Below, one piece after another: positions 18,898-28,324 of a stretch of 64,000 nt of DNA. The DNA is from Stutzerimonas nosocomialis. GTDB lineage: Bacteria; Pseudomonadota; Gammaproteobacteria; Pseudomonadales; Pseudomonadaceae. A program made the translations under genes and the position numbers. Below the pieces are notes generated by a model. It did no database searches, was not told where the DNA came from, and saw nothing but the letters and a program-made list of their open reading frames with translations. The stretch is taken from NCBI RefSeq assembly GCF_005876855.1, contig NZ_QLAE01000010.1:62001-126000 (forward strand), written 5' to 3'. The stretch's first letter is position 1; each line of letters begins with the position of its first letter.

Positions 18898-20031
18898 ATG
18901 GATTGCCTGTTTCTGCCCGCCGACTGCGGCACCCGGCTGACCGAAGAGACGTCGGTCTATTGGCTGCCGGGTACGGGCGCCGGCGCCTGGCTGAGCCTGG
19001 CCGAAAGCGCCGCGCAGGCCCGCGGCCCGGTGGCCCTGATACTGCCGGCCGAGGTCTGCAGCTTCTTCGCGGTCAGCCTGCCGACGCGCAAGGCGCGCTG
19101 GGTCAACCAGGCGCTGGCCTATGCCGTCGAGGAACTGCTCGCCGAGAATGTCGACGACCTGCACCTGACCCATGGCGACGTGCTCGAAGACGGCCGCCAC
19201 CGGGTGATCGCCATCAACCGTGAGCGGCTCGCCGCCTGGTACGAGGACCTGCAGGCGCTTGGTCTCGCCATCGGCGCGATCCACGTCGATGCCGACCTGC
19301 TGCCGCGCGAGGGCGCGCAGCTGCTGTTCATCGGCGAGCGCGGCCTGCTCGGCGGCAGCCCCGAGCCGCGCCTGGCCTTCGCCAGCGAACACTGGCCGAT
19401 GCTCGCCGCGCAGTGCCCTTCGCCGCGTCACGCCCAGGGCACCGACGCCCAGCCGCCGGTGGAGGTGGATGACTATCGCCAGGTCGAGGACCCCTATCGA
19501 CTGCTCGGCGATGGGCGCGCCGAGGCGGTCGACCTGGCCCAGGGCGATTTCGCCGCGCGTACGGCCGCCACCGGCATCGGCCCCTGGAAGCCGCTGTTCG
19601 GCGCCCTTGCGCTGGTGCTGCTGATCCAGCTGGGCTTCAACGTCGCCCAGGCCTGGTACTTGGAACGCCAGGGCGACGCCTATGCCGAGGCGAGCCGCGC
19701 GCTGTACAGCGAGCTGTTTCCCGAGGACACGCGCATCGTCAACCTGCGGGCGCAGTTCACCGACCGCATCGGCCAGCACGCCGGGCCCGGCGCCGGCTTC
19801 ATGACCCTGCTCGGCAACGCCGCGCAGGCGGTGGAGGAGACCGCGGTGACCGTCGGCCAGCTCGATTACAACGAGGACCGCGGCGACCTGTCGATGCAGG
19901 TGCGGGCCAACGATTTCCCTGCCCTCGAACAGCTGCGCCAGCGCCTGGCCGAGATCGGCCAGTCGGTCCAGCTGGGCTCGGCCAGTCGCGAAGGCGACGG
20001 CGTGACGGCGCGGGTGGTGATAGGAGGATGA
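18898..20031 (+). CDS. gspL: Type II secretion protein GspL (XcpY)
   Basis: Inner-membrane protein, 377 residues, that recruits the GspE ATPase to the platform. The N-terminal cytoplasmic part has the actin-like GspL fold (LPAEVCSFFAVSLPTRKARWVNQALAYAVEELL). One transmembrane helix lies near residues 230-250 (LFGALALVLLIQLGFNVAQAW), and a periplasmic ferredoxin-like domain follows. It starts 3 bp after gspK and overlaps gspM by 4 bp. Confidence 0.94.
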   Translation: MDCLFLPADCGTRLTEETSVYWLPGTGAGAWLSLAESAAQARGPVALILPAEVCSFFAVSLPTRKARWVNQALAYAVEELLAENVDDLHLTHGDVLEDGRHRVIAINRERLAAWYEDLQALGLAIGAIHVDADLLPREGAQLLFIGERGLLGGSPEPRLAFASEHWPMLAAQCPSPRHAQGTDAQPPVEVDDYRQVEDPYRLLGDGRAEAVDLAQGDFAARTAATGIGPWKPLFGALALVLLIQLGFNVAQAWYLERQGDAYAEASRALYSELFPEDTRIVNLRAQFTDRIGQHAGPGAGFMTLLGNAAQAVEETAVTVGQLDYNEDRGDLSMQVRANDFPALEQLRQRLAEIGQSVQLGSASREGDGVTARVVIGG

Positions 20032-20540
20032 CGATGAAGAACCCGTTGAGCGCGCGCCTGGCCGCCTCGCCCCTGTGGGCCCGCTGGCAGCGCCTGGCAC
20101 CGCGCGAGCAGCTGTCGCTGGCGCTGCTCGGCGCCTTTCTCCTGGCGGTGATCTTCTACCTGGCGCTGTGGCTGCCGGCCCAGCGCAACGTCCAGGACGC
20201 GCGCGCCTATTTCCAGCAGCAGCGCGAGCTGTACGCCTTCATCGAACAGAACACCGAACTGGCCCGGCAGATGTCCCGGGTCAACCGGGTCGAGCTGGCG
20301 CCCGAACAGCTGCAGGGGTTGGTGACCCAGACGGCGCAGCAGCATGGCCTGGTGATCGCGAGCTTCGACAACAGCAGCGACGGCGGCCTGCTGGTCTCGC
20401 TGCCGACGGCCTCCTACGGGGTGTTGTTGCGCTGGCTCGACGAGCTGCAAGGCCAGGGCGTGACCCTGGCCGAAGTCAGCCTCAACCGTGCCGGGGAGGG
20501 TCAGGTCGATGCGCGGCTGAGCCTTCGCGCCGGCAGCTGA
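20028..20540 (+). CDS. gspM: Type II secretion protein GspM (XcpZ)
   Basis: A 170-residue bitopic inner-membrane protein that pairs with GspL. A short cytoplasmic segment with WARWQRLAPREQ leads into one transmembrane helix (LSLALLGAFLLAVIFYLALWLP), then a periplasmic ferredoxin-like domain (RVELAPEQLQGLVTQTAQQHGL, RWLDELQGQGVTLAEVSLNR). It is the last gene of the operon. No gspN follows; the next gene is convergent. Confidence 0.94.
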   Translation: MTMKNPLSARLAASPLWARWQRLAPREQLSLALLGAFLLAVIFYLALWLPAQRNVQDARAYFQQQRELYAFIEQNTELARQMSRVNRVELAPEQLQGLVTQTAQQHGLVIASFDNSSDGGLLVSLPTASYGVLLRWLDELQGQGVTLAEVSLNRAGEGQVDARLSLRAGS

Positions 20541-20551
20541 GACCTGTACGA

Positions 20552-20574
20552 GGCGCGCGACCCTGTCGCGCGCC
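20552..20574. terminator. Hairpin between convergent gspM and the HDOD gene
   Basis: A 9-bp perfect stem, GGCGCGCGA (20552-20560) with TCGCGCGCC (20566-20574), sits between two convergent genes. Neither side has a T-run, so it is a likely bidirectional mRNA-end hairpin rather than a proven intrinsic terminator. Confidence 0.5.
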
Positions 20575-20584
20575 CAGCCGCTGG

Positions 20585-21982
20585 TCAGCCGTTGAACTGG
20601 CCGGCCAGCTCACGCAGCGCCGCTTCGGCTTCCAGCACCTTGTCCACGGCCTTGTTGGCCGCTTCGCGGGTCAGCCCGAGGCGGTCGTAAAGCCCCTGGG
20701 GAATCTCGACCTGCGGATCGGAGCCGATCCCGCGGTCGCGCAGCAGGCGCACGGCCAGGCACACCAGGTTGGCGTAGGCGGCGTGATCGCCCTGGTAGTC
20801 CGGGTCGTGCTGGAAGCGCAGGGCGACGGTCAGCTCCTCGGGCATGCCCCAGTAGCGCATCAGCCAGGCGCCGATCTGCTCGCGGGTGATTCCCAGCAGG
20901 TGCTGCTCGATGTAGCTGTGGCCCAGGTGCGGGTTGACCTCCAGATGGCGGCAGATCAGCGAGAAATGCGGCGGGAACACGTGGGCCAGCACCAGGTAGC
21001 CGAAATTGTGCAGCAGGCCGGCCAGGTAGGTCAGCCCGCCTTCGGGACGCTGCGCGCGCGGGATGGCGCGGGTCAGCCCCTCGATCACCGCGGCGGTGTA
21101 GATCGACTGCTGCCAGTAGGGCGTCGAATGCTGCGGCTTGTCCGTCGGCAGGCTCAGGGTCTTGCCCAGGGCCAGGCCCAGGGCCAGGTTGATCACCAGG
21201 TCGAAGCCGAGCACCCGGACGATCGCGTCCTCCACCGAGCGAATCCTGCCGGGAGCGGCGTAGTAGGGCGAGGCGGCCCAGCTGACCACCTGGGCCGCCA
21301 GTGCCGGGTCGGTCTCCACCACGCCGGTGATGTCGTCGACGCTGGCGTTGGGGTCCACGCGCAGCTTGATGATGCGCTGCGCGGTGGACGGCAGCGGGGG
21401 AATCTCGATGGTCTCTTCCAGGCGCTGCTGGATGCGCCGCGCGGTGAAGGCCTGGACCGCCTGGGTGATCTCGGCGCGGTCGTCGTCGGGACGGTCCAGG
21501 TTCGGGCGGATCTCGCCGAGCGGCACGGCGAAGCGGCCCGCGCTGCCCTTGGTCACCAGCTGCCTGAACGACTCGCCGTCGAATTCGAGCAGCATGCCGG
21601 GCTGGCCGGACTCGATCAGCAGGCGTGGGCGCTGCAGCAGCACGTCCTCGTAGAGGCAGGGCGAACTGGTCAGCGGCGGCAGGCCCGGCAGCACGCCGAG
21701 GTTGTGCTTGCCGAGCATCCGCTCCAGGCGCTCGGGCTTGACGGCGGTGAGCTGGCGGCCGGTGAGTTCGGTCAGGCGCGGCAGGTCGAGCAGGTGATCC
21801 TGCGGGTAGAGCACCAGCAGCGCGCCGACGGCGTCGTCCAGCAGTACAGCTTGTACCCGCTGTGCGGCGGGTATCCCCGGCTCTTCCCGGCGGACCTGAT
21901 AGTGCAGGCCCAGCTTTTCCAGCAGCTGTGCGATCAGCGGTGGCAACTCCGGGTTCAAGGCGGTCTCGTAAGCTGTATTCAT
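20585..21982 (-). CDS. YbaK-like plus HDOD domain protein
   Basis: A 465-residue cytoplasmic protein. The N-terminal 150 residues look like a YbaK/ProX-type tRNA-deacylase domain (LLEKLGLHYQVRREEPGIPAAQRVQAVLLDD and LTELTGRQLTAVKPERLERML). The rest is an HDOD domain (IPPLPSTAQRIIKLRVDPNASVDDITGVVETDPALAAQVV, then YLAGLLHNFGYLVLAHVFP). The canonical HD pair is replaced by HN in LLHNFG, as is usual for HDOD proteins, which are signalling modules without hydrolase activity. The same gene precedes recG in P. aeruginosa. Its exact role is unknown; some HDOD proteins link to c-di-GMP or stress signalling. Confidence 0.85.
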   Translation of the reverse strand: MNTAYETALNPELPPLIAQLLEKLGLHYQVRREEPGIPAAQRVQAVLLDDAVGALLVLYPQDHLLDLPRLTELTGRQLTAVKPERLERMLGKHNLGVLPGLPPLTSSPCLYEDVLLQRPRLLIESGQPGMLLEFDGESFRQLVTKGSAGRFAVPLGEIRPNLDRPDDDRAEITQAVQAFTARRIQQRLEETIEIPPLPSTAQRIIKLRVDPNASVDDITGVVETDPALAAQVVSWAASPYYAAPGRIRSVEDAIVRVLGFDLVINLALGLALGKTLSLPTDKPQHSTPYWQQSIYTAAVIEGLTRAIPRAQRPEGGLTYLAGLLHNFGYLVLAHVFPPHFSLICRHLEVNPHLGHSYIEQHLLGITREQIGAWLMRYWGMPEELTVALRFQHDPDYQGDHAAYANLVCLAVRLLRDRGIGSDPQVEIPQGLYDRLGLTREAANKAVDKVLEAEAALRELAGQFNG

Positions 21983-22058
21983 TGCAATATCCGACGTCTG
22001 GACTCTGCGGCAGTATAGCCATACCTGTACAAGGGTGATGCAAACGCCCGACAGAGCG

Positions 22059-24134
22059 TCAGACTTGCCCGTATTGCTGCCCGTGGCGCAGCCACCGCTC
22101 TAGCAAGGGGCTCACGTGCCCCGGCCACTGCGCCAGCAGGGTCTGCGCGGCCTCGCGCACGGCGGGCAGCAGATCCGCGTCGCGCATCAGGTCGGCCACC
22201 TTGAACTGCAGCAGGCCGGTCTGGCGAGTGCCGAGCATCTCGCCGGGGCCGCGCAGCTCCAGGTCCTTCTCGGCAATCACGAAGCCGTCGCAGGTCTCGC
22301 GCATGATCGCCAGGCGTTCGCGGCCCATCTGCGACAGCGGTGGGTGGTAGAGCAGCACGCAATGGCTCGCCGCGCTGCCGCGTCCGACCCGTCCGCGCAG
22401 CTGGTGCAACTGTGCGAGGCCCAGGCGCTCGGGGTTCTCGATGATCATCAGGCTGGCGTTGGGCACGTCCACGCCCACCTCGATGACCGTGGTCGCCACC
22501 AGCAGCTGCAGGCGGCCTTCCTTGAATTCGAGCATCACGGCGGCCTTTTCCGCCGGCTTCATGCGACCGTGGATCAGCCCGACCTGCAGGCCGACCAGGG
22601 CCGCGCTCAGGTCCTCGAAGGTGCTCTGCGCCGCCTGGCAGGTGAGCTCTTCGGATTCCTCGATCAGCGTGCAGACCCAGTAGGCCTGGCGCCCTTCGTT
22701 GCAGGCCGAGCGCACCCGTTCGATGACTTCGAGACGGCGGCTGTCGGCGACCAGCACCGTATTGACCGGCGTGCGCCCCGGCGGCAGCTCGTCGAGGATC
22801 GAGGTGTCGAGGTCGGCGTAGGCGCTCATCGCGAGCGTGCGCGGGATGGGCGTCGCGGTCATGATCAGCTGATGGGGGCAGAGCCTGCCGTCGATGCCCT
22901 TCTGGCGCAGCGCCAGGCGCTGCTGGACGCCGAAGCGGTGTTGCTCGTCGATGATCACCAGCGCCAGGCGCTGGAAACGCACCTCGTCCTGGAACAGCGC
23001 ATGGGTGCCGACCACCATCGGGCAGCCGGCGGCGATCCGCTCCAGCGCCGAGGCGCGGGCCTTGCCCTTGAGCTTGCCGGCCAGCCAGGCGACCTCGATG
23101 CCGAGCGGTTCGAGCCAGCGGCTGAAGTTGATGAAGTGCTGTTCGGCGAGGATCTCGGTGGGTGCCATCAGCGCCACCTGGTAGCCGGCTTCCAGCGCCT
23201 GCAGAGCGGCGAGGGCGGCGACCACCGTCTTGCCGGCGCCGACGTCGCCCTGCACCAGGCGCAGCATCGGCTCGGGCTGGCTGAGGTCGTAGGCGATCTC
23301 GGCGCCGACCCGCTGCTGGGCGCCGGTGGGCTGGAAGCCGAGATTGGCCAGAAACCGCTCAGGCAGCCGCCGCGCCGGCGGCAGCTGCGGCGCCTGCTGC
23401 GCACGGACGCTTTCGCGCAGCCGCTGCAGCGACAGCTGGTGGGTCAGCAGTTCCTCGAAGGCCAGGCGGTGCTGGGCCCAGTGGCGGCCTTCGGCGAGTT
23501 CGTCGAGATCGGCATCCGGTGGCGGTCGGTGCAGGTAGCGCAGCGCCTCGTCCAGCGCGCCGAGCCGGTGCTCGCGGGCCAGTTCGGGCGGCAGCCAGTC
23601 CGGCAGGCTCTGCGGGCCGAGCCGCGCCAGCGCCTGGGCGCTGAGCTGGCGCAATCGCTGCTGGGTCAGCCCCTCGGTGGTGGGGTAGATCGGCGTGAGG
23701 GTCTGTTCCACCGGCGGCGTTTCCTCGCCGTTCAGGGGCCGGTATTCGGGGTGGTAGATTTCCAGTCCCGAGGCTCCGGGGCGCGCCTCGCCGTAGCAGC
23801 GCAGGTGGGTGCCGCGCTTGAGCGCTTCCTTCTGCGCCTGGCTGAAGTGGTAGAAGCGCAGCGACAGCGTGCCGCTGCCGTCCTGCAGCCGCACCAGCAG
23901 GCTGCGCCGGCGTCCCATGACGATGTCGGCGCCCGACACCACGCCTTCGACGACCGCATCCTGACCGGGACGCAGGGCGCCGATCGGGGTGATGCGGGTG
24001 CGGTCCTGGTAGCGCAGCGGCAGGTGGAAGAGGACGTCCTGCAGGGTTTCCAGGCCGACCCTGGCGAGCTTTTCGGCCAGGGCCGCGCCCACGCCCTTGA
24101 GGGCGGTGACCGGGATCGCCGACAGCTCGCTCAT
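22059..24134 (-). CDS. recG: ATP-dependent DNA helicase RecG
   Basis: Branch-migration helicase that regresses stalled forks and processes Holliday junctions. It is 691 residues, the normal size. The N-terminal wedge/OB domain includes GVGAALAEKLARVGLETLQDVLFHLPLRYQDRT and VVEGVVSGADIVMGRRRSLLVRLQDGSG. The helicase motifs are all visible: QGDVGAGKTVVAALAAL (motif I), the DEQHRFG box (II), TATPIPRTLAMS (III), VATTVIEVGVDVPNA and QLRGRVGRG (V-VI). It is followed 7 bp upstream by oxyR on the same strand, so oxyR-recG may be one transcript, as in P. aeruginosa. Confidence 0.98.
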   Translation of the reverse strand: MSELSAIPVTALKGVGAALAEKLARVGLETLQDVLFHLPLRYQDRTRITPIGALRPGQDAVVEGVVSGADIVMGRRRSLLVRLQDGSGTLSLRFYHFSQAQKEALKRGTHLRCYGEARPGASGLEIYHPEYRPLNGEETPPVEQTLTPIYPTTEGLTQQRLRQLSAQALARLGPQSLPDWLPPELAREHRLGALDEALRYLHRPPPDADLDELAEGRHWAQHRLAFEELLTHQLSLQRLRESVRAQQAPQLPPARRLPERFLANLGFQPTGAQQRVGAEIAYDLSQPEPMLRLVQGDVGAGKTVVAALAALQALEAGYQVALMAPTEILAEQHFINFSRWLEPLGIEVAWLAGKLKGKARASALERIAAGCPMVVGTHALFQDEVRFQRLALVIIDEQHRFGVQQRLALRQKGIDGRLCPHQLIMTATPIPRTLAMSAYADLDTSILDELPPGRTPVNTVLVADSRRLEVIERVRSACNEGRQAYWVCTLIEESEELTCQAAQSTFEDLSAALVGLQVGLIHGRMKPAEKAAVMLEFKEGRLQLLVATTVIEVGVDVPNASLMIIENPERLGLAQLHQLRGRVGRGSAASHCVLLYHPPLSQMGRERLAIMRETCDGFVIAEKDLELRGPGEMLGTRQTGLLQFKVADLMRDADLLPAVREAAQTLLAQWPGHVSPLLERWLRHGQQYGQV

Positions 24135-24141
24135 GCGGCGA

Positions 24142-25059
24142 TCAGCTGGCTGACGGTGGTTTGGCGACCGAGCACAGGCGAATGGAGTCGGCCAGCACTT
24201 CGATGGCCTTGGGCCGCGGGAAGCTGGCGCGCCAGGCGATCGCCACGGTGCGGTATGGCACCGGCGGCGTCAGCGGACGCACCTCGATGACGCCGGGCGC
24301 GTAGTGGTGGCTGTCCACCGCCGACAGCGGCAGGATCGAGATGCCGAGGCCGGAGGCGACCATGTGGCGGATGGTTTCCAGCGAGCTGGACTCGACCGTG
24401 GTGTGGGTGGCGGTGTCGCCCTTGCGCGTGGTCGGGCAGGCCTCGAGCACCTGGTCGCGGAAGCAATGGCCCTCGCCGAGCAGCAGCAGGCTCTTGTCGT
24501 TGAGCGCCTCGGCGTCGATGGTTTCCCGCTCGGTCCAGGGGTGGCCGTGGGGCATCAGCACGTAGAAGGGCTCGTCGTAGAGCGGCTTGGTCAGCACGTC
24601 GGCTTCCTGGAACGGCAGCGCGATGATGATCGCGTCCAGCTCGCCGGTGCGCAGCTTGTCGCGCAGGATGTGGGTGAAGTTCTCTTCGATGTACAGCGGC
24701 ATGTCCGGCGCAACGCGATGAAGCTGCGGGATCAGATGCGGGAAGATGTACGGGCCGACGGTATAGATGGCGCCGACCTTGAGCGGCGCGGCCAACTGGT
24801 TCTTGCCGACCTGGGCCAGTTCGCGGATGCCCTGTGCCTGTTCGAGCACCTTCTGTGCCTGGGTGACGATGCCTTCGCCCACCGGTGTCAGGCGTACCGC
24901 GCTCTTGCTGCGTTCGAAGATCAGCACGCCGAGCTCGTCTTCGAGCTTCTTCACGCCGACGGAGAGGGTCGGCTGGCTGACATGGCAGCGCTCGGCGGCG
25001 CGGCCAAAGTGCTGTTCCTGGGCGAGGGTGACGATATAGCGCAGTTCGGTCAGTGTCAT
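24142..25059 (-). CDS. oxyR: OxyR, hydrogen-peroxide-sensing LysR-type regulator
   Basis: Activator of catalase and peroxidase genes. I start it at ATG 25059 (MTLTELRYIVTLAQEQHFGRAAERCHVSQPTLSV), the conserved OxyR N-terminus; another ATG three codons upstream is possible. The product is 305 residues. The LysR helix-turn-helix occupies residues 1-60. The redox cysteine pair is intact in GEGHCFRDQVLEACPTT (about 199 and 208), so the protein should form the peroxide-induced disulfide. The gene is divergent from the epimerase-like gene and 7 bp from recG. Confidence 0.97.
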   Translation of the reverse strand: MTLTELRYIVTLAQEQHFGRAAERCHVSQPTLSVGVKKLEDELGVLIFERSKSAVRLTPVGEGIVTQAQKVLEQAQGIRELAQVGKNQLAAPLKVGAIYTVGPYIFPHLIPQLHRVAPDMPLYIEENFTHILRDKLRTGELDAIIIALPFQEADVLTKPLYDEPFYVLMPHGHPWTERETIDAEALNDKSLLLLGEGHCFRDQVLEACPTTRKGDTATHTTVESSSLETIRHMVASGLGISILPLSAVDSHHYAPGVIEVRPLTPPVPYRTVAIAWRASFPRPKAIEVLADSIRLCSVAKPPSAS

Positions 25060-25194
25060 AGCGAGCATCCATCAGCGTGCCGGCTAGCATAGCCTTTGCA
25101 ACGCCTCGAACCAACCGCTGAAACCGTCACAAGGCTAGACTCTGCACCCTTCATTCTGACCACGGCTCCTCGTTGCGAGCCCGGGAGACTGCCC

Positions 25195-26067
25195 ATGTCG
25201 AACCCTCCTTCTGTGCTGATTGCCGGCTGCGGCGATGTCGGCAGCCGCCTGGGGCTGCAGCTGCACGCGCGTGGCTGGACCGTCTACGGGCTGCGTCGAA
25301 ATACCGCGGCGCTGCCCGAGCCGATCCACCCGGTTGCCGGCGACCTCGAGCGGGCCGAAGCCCCCGCCGCCTGGCCGACGGGCGAGCTCGATTACCTCGT
25401 CTATGCCGCTTCGGCCAACCAGCACGACGAGGCCGGCTACCAGGCCGCCTATGTCCAGGGGCTTTCCCACGTGCTGGGCTGGCTCGCCGGCCACGGGCAG
25501 CGCCCCCGGCGCCTGCTGTTCGTCTCCAGCACCAGCGTCTACGGGCAGCACGAGGGTGAGTGGGTGGACGAAACCTCGGCCACCGAGCCGGCCGGCTTTT
25601 CCGGGCGGATCATGCTGCAGGCCGAGCGCCAGGCCCTCGACAGCGGCCTGCCGGCCAGCGTGGTGCGCCTGAGCGGCATCTACGGGCCCGGCCGACAGGC
25701 GCTGCTGCGTCAGGTGCGCAACGGCTATCGCCCCGTCAGCGAGCCGCCGCTGTATGGCAACCGCATCCACGTCGACGACGCCGCCGGGCTGCTGGCGTTC
25801 CTGCTGCTCGCCGATGCGGGCGGCGCCGCGCTGGAGCGCTGCTACCTGGGCGTCGACGATGCGCCCGCGCCGCTGGCCGAGGTGGTGGACTGGCTGCGTG
25901 AACGGCTGGGCGTCACCCATTCGTCCGAAGAGGCCGGCATGCGCCGCTCCGGCAGCAAGCGCTGCAGCAACGCCCGCGCCCGGGCGCTGGGCTGGTCGCC
26001 GCGCTATCCGAGCTATCGCGACGGCTATGCCGCGATCATCGCCGAACGGGGGGCGACACTGGCGTGA
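25195..26067 (+). CDS. NAD(P)-dependent epimerase/dehydratase-like (extended SDR) protein
   Basis: A 290-residue cytoplasmic protein starting at ATG 25195 (MSNPPSVLIAGCGDVGSRLG), with a Rossmann dinucleotide site GCGDVGSRLG. The frame extends upstream but lacks a signal. Other features of the extended SDR family are YAASANQHDEAGY, the block LFVSSTSVYGQHEGEWVDE and RLSGIYGPGRQALL. The catalytic Tyr-x3-Lys does not appear in the usual form (the region after SSTSVYG lacks a YxxxK), so the enzyme activity is uncertain. It resembles E. coli YeeZ-type proteins. The same neighbour beside oxyR occurs in other pseudomonads. Confidence 0.8.
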   Translation: MSNPPSVLIAGCGDVGSRLGLQLHARGWTVYGLRRNTAALPEPIHPVAGDLERAEAPAAWPTGELDYLVYAASANQHDEAGYQAAYVQGLSHVLGWLAGHGQRPRRLLFVSSTSVYGQHEGEWVDETSATEPAGFSGRIMLQAERQALDSGLPASVVRLSGIYGPGRQALLRQVRNGYRPVSEPPLYGNRIHVDDAAGLLAFLLLADAGGAALERCYLGVDDAPAPLAEVVDWLRERLGVTHSSEEAGMRRSGSKRCSNARARALGWSPRYPSYRDGYAAIIAERGATLA

Positions 26068-26261
26068 ATACAGCCCGTCGGTGAAGGGCCGCCTGACGGG
26101 CAACTCTCGCGGGGCGCTGTGTACTAAACCCTTGTGCGCGCCGCGACGTTCCAGCCCAGGCTGAGAAGGTGAGGGAGCAACAAGCCGTGCCCCGGTGAGC
26201 GAGGGCACCCAGGGATAGACACCAGGCGGCGTTTCGATCACCGACCAGGAGAATGTCCCGT

Positions 26262-27434
26262 ATGAGAGCCCTCCGCTGGCATGGCAAGCATGACATCCGC
26301 TGCGACAACCATGTGCCCGATCCCTCGATAGAAGATCCGCGCGACGCCATCATCAAGGTCAGCTCCTGCGCGATCTGCGGTTCCGACCTTCACCTCTACG
26401 ACGGCTTCATGCCGGGCATGCAGCACGGCGACATCATGGGCCACGAGTTCATGGGCGAGGTGATGGAAGTCGGCTCGGCCAACAAGAAACTCAAGGTGGG
26501 CGACCGGGTGGTCGTGCCCTTCACCATCGTCTGCGGCGAATGCGACCAGTGCCGGCGCGGCAACTTCTCGGTGTGCGAGCGCAGCAACCGCAACAAGGAC
26601 CTCGCCGACAAGGTGTTCGGCCACGCCACGGCCGGCCTGTACGGCTACACCCACCTCACCGGCGGCTATCCGGGCGGGCAGGCCGAATACGTGCGCGTGC
26701 CCTTCGCCGACGTCGGCCCGGTGGTGATTCCCAACGGCCTCACCGACGAGCAGGTGCTGTTCCTCGGCGACATCTTCCCCACCGGCTGGCAGGCCGCGGC
26801 CCAGTGCGAGATCGAGCCCACCGACACCGTGGCGATCTGGGGCGCAGGTCCGGTCGGCCAGTTCGCCATCCGCAGCGCGGTGATGATGGGCGCCGAGCAG
26901 GTGATCTGCATCGACAACGTGCCCGAGCGCCTGTCCATGGCGCGCGCTGGCGGGGCCATCACCATCAACTTCGACGAGGAAAGCGTGCTCGAGCGGCTCA
27001 AGGAGCTGACCCGGGGCAAGGGGCCGGAGAAGTGCATCGACTCCGTCGGGATGGAGGCCCACGCCGCGCGCTCGATCGACTCGATGTACGACCGCGCCAA
27101 GCAGGCGGTGATGCTGGAGACCGATCGCCCGCACGTGCTGCGCGAGATGATCTACGTCTGCCGGCCGGCCGGCATCATCTCCATCCCCGGCGTCTATGGC
27201 GGGCTGATCGACAAGATCCCCTTCGGCGCGGCGATGAACAAGGGCCTGACCTTCCGCATGGGCCAGACCCACGTGAACCGCTGGACCGACGACCTGCTCA
27301 ACCGCATCCAGGAAGGGCAGATCGATCCGTCGTTCGTGATCACCCATACCGTCGGCCTGGAGCAGGGGCCCGACATGTACAAGACCTTCCGCGACAAGCA
27401 CGACGGCTGCGTCAAAGTCGTGCTCAAGCCCTGA
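26262..27434 (+). CDS. Zinc-dependent alcohol dehydrogenase (formaldehyde dehydrogenase-like MDR)
   Basis: A medium-chain dehydrogenase, 390 residues. I chose ATG 26262 because the AGGAG lies 10 bp before it, while the in-frame ATG at 26253 is only 1 bp after that AGGAG. Catalytic zinc ligands: Cys in [13 protein letters not shown] (about 36) and the GHEFMGEV His-Glu. Structural zinc: the four cysteines in [15 protein letters not shown]. The NAD site is [19 protein letters not shown]. The sequence is closest in pattern to glutathione-independent formaldehyde dehydrogenase and threonine-dehydrogenase-like members; substrate not determinable. It is followed 11 bp later by a small membrane protein, so the two are likely co-transcribed. 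Confidence 0.88.
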   Translation: MRALRWHGKHDIRCDNHVPDPSIEDPRDAIIKVSSCAICGSDLHLYDGFMPGMQHGDIMGHEFMGEVMEVGSANKKLKVGDRVVVPFTIVCGECDQCRRGNFSVCERSNRNKDLADKVFGHATAGLYGYTHLTGGYPGGQAEYVRVPFADVGPVVIPNGLTDEQVLFLGDIFPTGWQAAAQCEIEPTDTVAIWGAGPVGQFAIRSAVMMGAEQVICIDNVPERLSMARAGGAITINFDEESVLERLKELTRGKGPEKCIDSVGMEAHAARSIDSMYDRAKQAVMLETDRPHVLREMIYVCRPAGIISIPGVYGGLIDKIPFGAAMNKGLTFRMGQTHVNRWTDDLLNRIQEGQIDPSFVITHTVGLEQGPDMYKTFRDKHDGCVKVVLKP

Positions 27435-27445
27435 GGAGTTTCCCC

Positions 27446-27985
27446 ATGTCTCGTCACTATCAGGAATACCGCCACAACCATGCGGCGCGTCGCATGGCCC
27501 GCGGGCTCGGCTGGTTCAGCATCGGCCTGGGCGTCGCCCAGCTGCTGATGCCGCGCCCGTTCGCCCGCGTGCTGGGCATGCCCGAGCAGGAGGGGCTGAT
27601 GCGCCTGTACGGCCTGCGCGAGATCGGCACCGGCGTGGGCCTGCTGCTGTCAGACAACCCCGAGCCCTGGATCTACGGCCGCATCGCCGGCGATGCGCTG
27701 GACCTGACGACCCTCGGCGTGGGCATGCAGCAGGGCGACAACCCGGCCGGCGCCGCCGTCGCGGCCGGCGCCGTGCTGGGCATCACCACCCTCGACGTCG
27801 CCTGCGCCAGGGGCCTGGCCGAGGAACATCACCCGGTGACCGTCTATGACTACAGCGACCGCAGCGGCTTCCCCAAACCGGCGGAGCAGATGCGCGGGCT
27901 GGTGAGCAGCGATGGCCGGATGGACAGCATCCCGCAGATCACCGGAATGGATGCCGCCGACCGCGAGACCGAGGTTCGGCATTGA
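27446..27985 (+). CDS. Small predicted membrane protein, unknown function
   Basis: A 179-residue protein starting at ATG 27446 with GAGGAG upstream. After a basic start (MSRHYQEYRHNHAARRMARG) come hydrophobic segments (LGWFSIGLGVAQLLM; a Gly-rich LMRLYGLREIGTGVGLLLS; DALDLTTLGVGMQ; AAVAAGAVLGITTLDVACA), then a polar tail (YDYSDRSGFPKPAEQMRG). This resembles proteins found beside zinc alcohol dehydrogenases and annotated as cyclase/dehydrase partners; I do not recognise a specific family. It probably works with the upstream dehydrogenase. Confidence 0.7.
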   Translation: MSRHYQEYRHNHAARRMARGLGWFSIGLGVAQLLMPRPFARVLGMPEQEGLMRLYGLREIGTGVGLLLSDNPEPWIYGRIAGDALDLTTLGVGMQQGDNPAGAAVAAGAVLGITTLDVACARGLAEEHHPVTVYDYSDRSGFPKPAEQMRGLVSSDGRMDSIPQITGMDAADRETEVRH

Positions 27986-28080
27986 GGCCTCGGCTGCGCT
28001 GACGGCGGCGGGGGCTTCGACCGCCGTCGCCGCTGCGTCGGTCCGTGCGGTGGGGTGTAGGTCGGACCGCTGGAGCCCTT

Positions 28081-28190
28081 TTCGCGGCCGAGACCGCTCC
28101 CCGGGACGAACCTGAAGGGGAGCGTTCAGGGTTGGTCGACGCCATCCCCGATGCGCCTATGACCTGTTCCGTGGAAGCGGTCGGGGACGT
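28081..28190. repeat. Decayed REP pair in the gap before the AEC transporter gene
   Basis: The left arm TTCGCGGCCGAGACCGCTCC (from 28081) and the inverted right arm GTGGAAGCGGTCGGGGACG (28171-28189) are degenerate copies of the REP arms at 14.4 kb, with the same orientation and nearly the same spacing. The rest of this 339-bp gap (27986-28324) shows no gene. A TTTTTTGC stretch at 28270 precedes the next gene. Confidence 0.55.
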
Positions 28191-28324
28191 CTGGTCGTGA
28201 CCGCCAGGCGTCGGGCGAGGCGGTCTGCCGCATGCCAGAGGCCACGCAAGCGAAACCGGCGGTGACACTTTTTTGCTAAGGTGGTCGGCCGGGCCCGAGG
28301 GGGTCGTTCATCGCGCGGAGTGCA

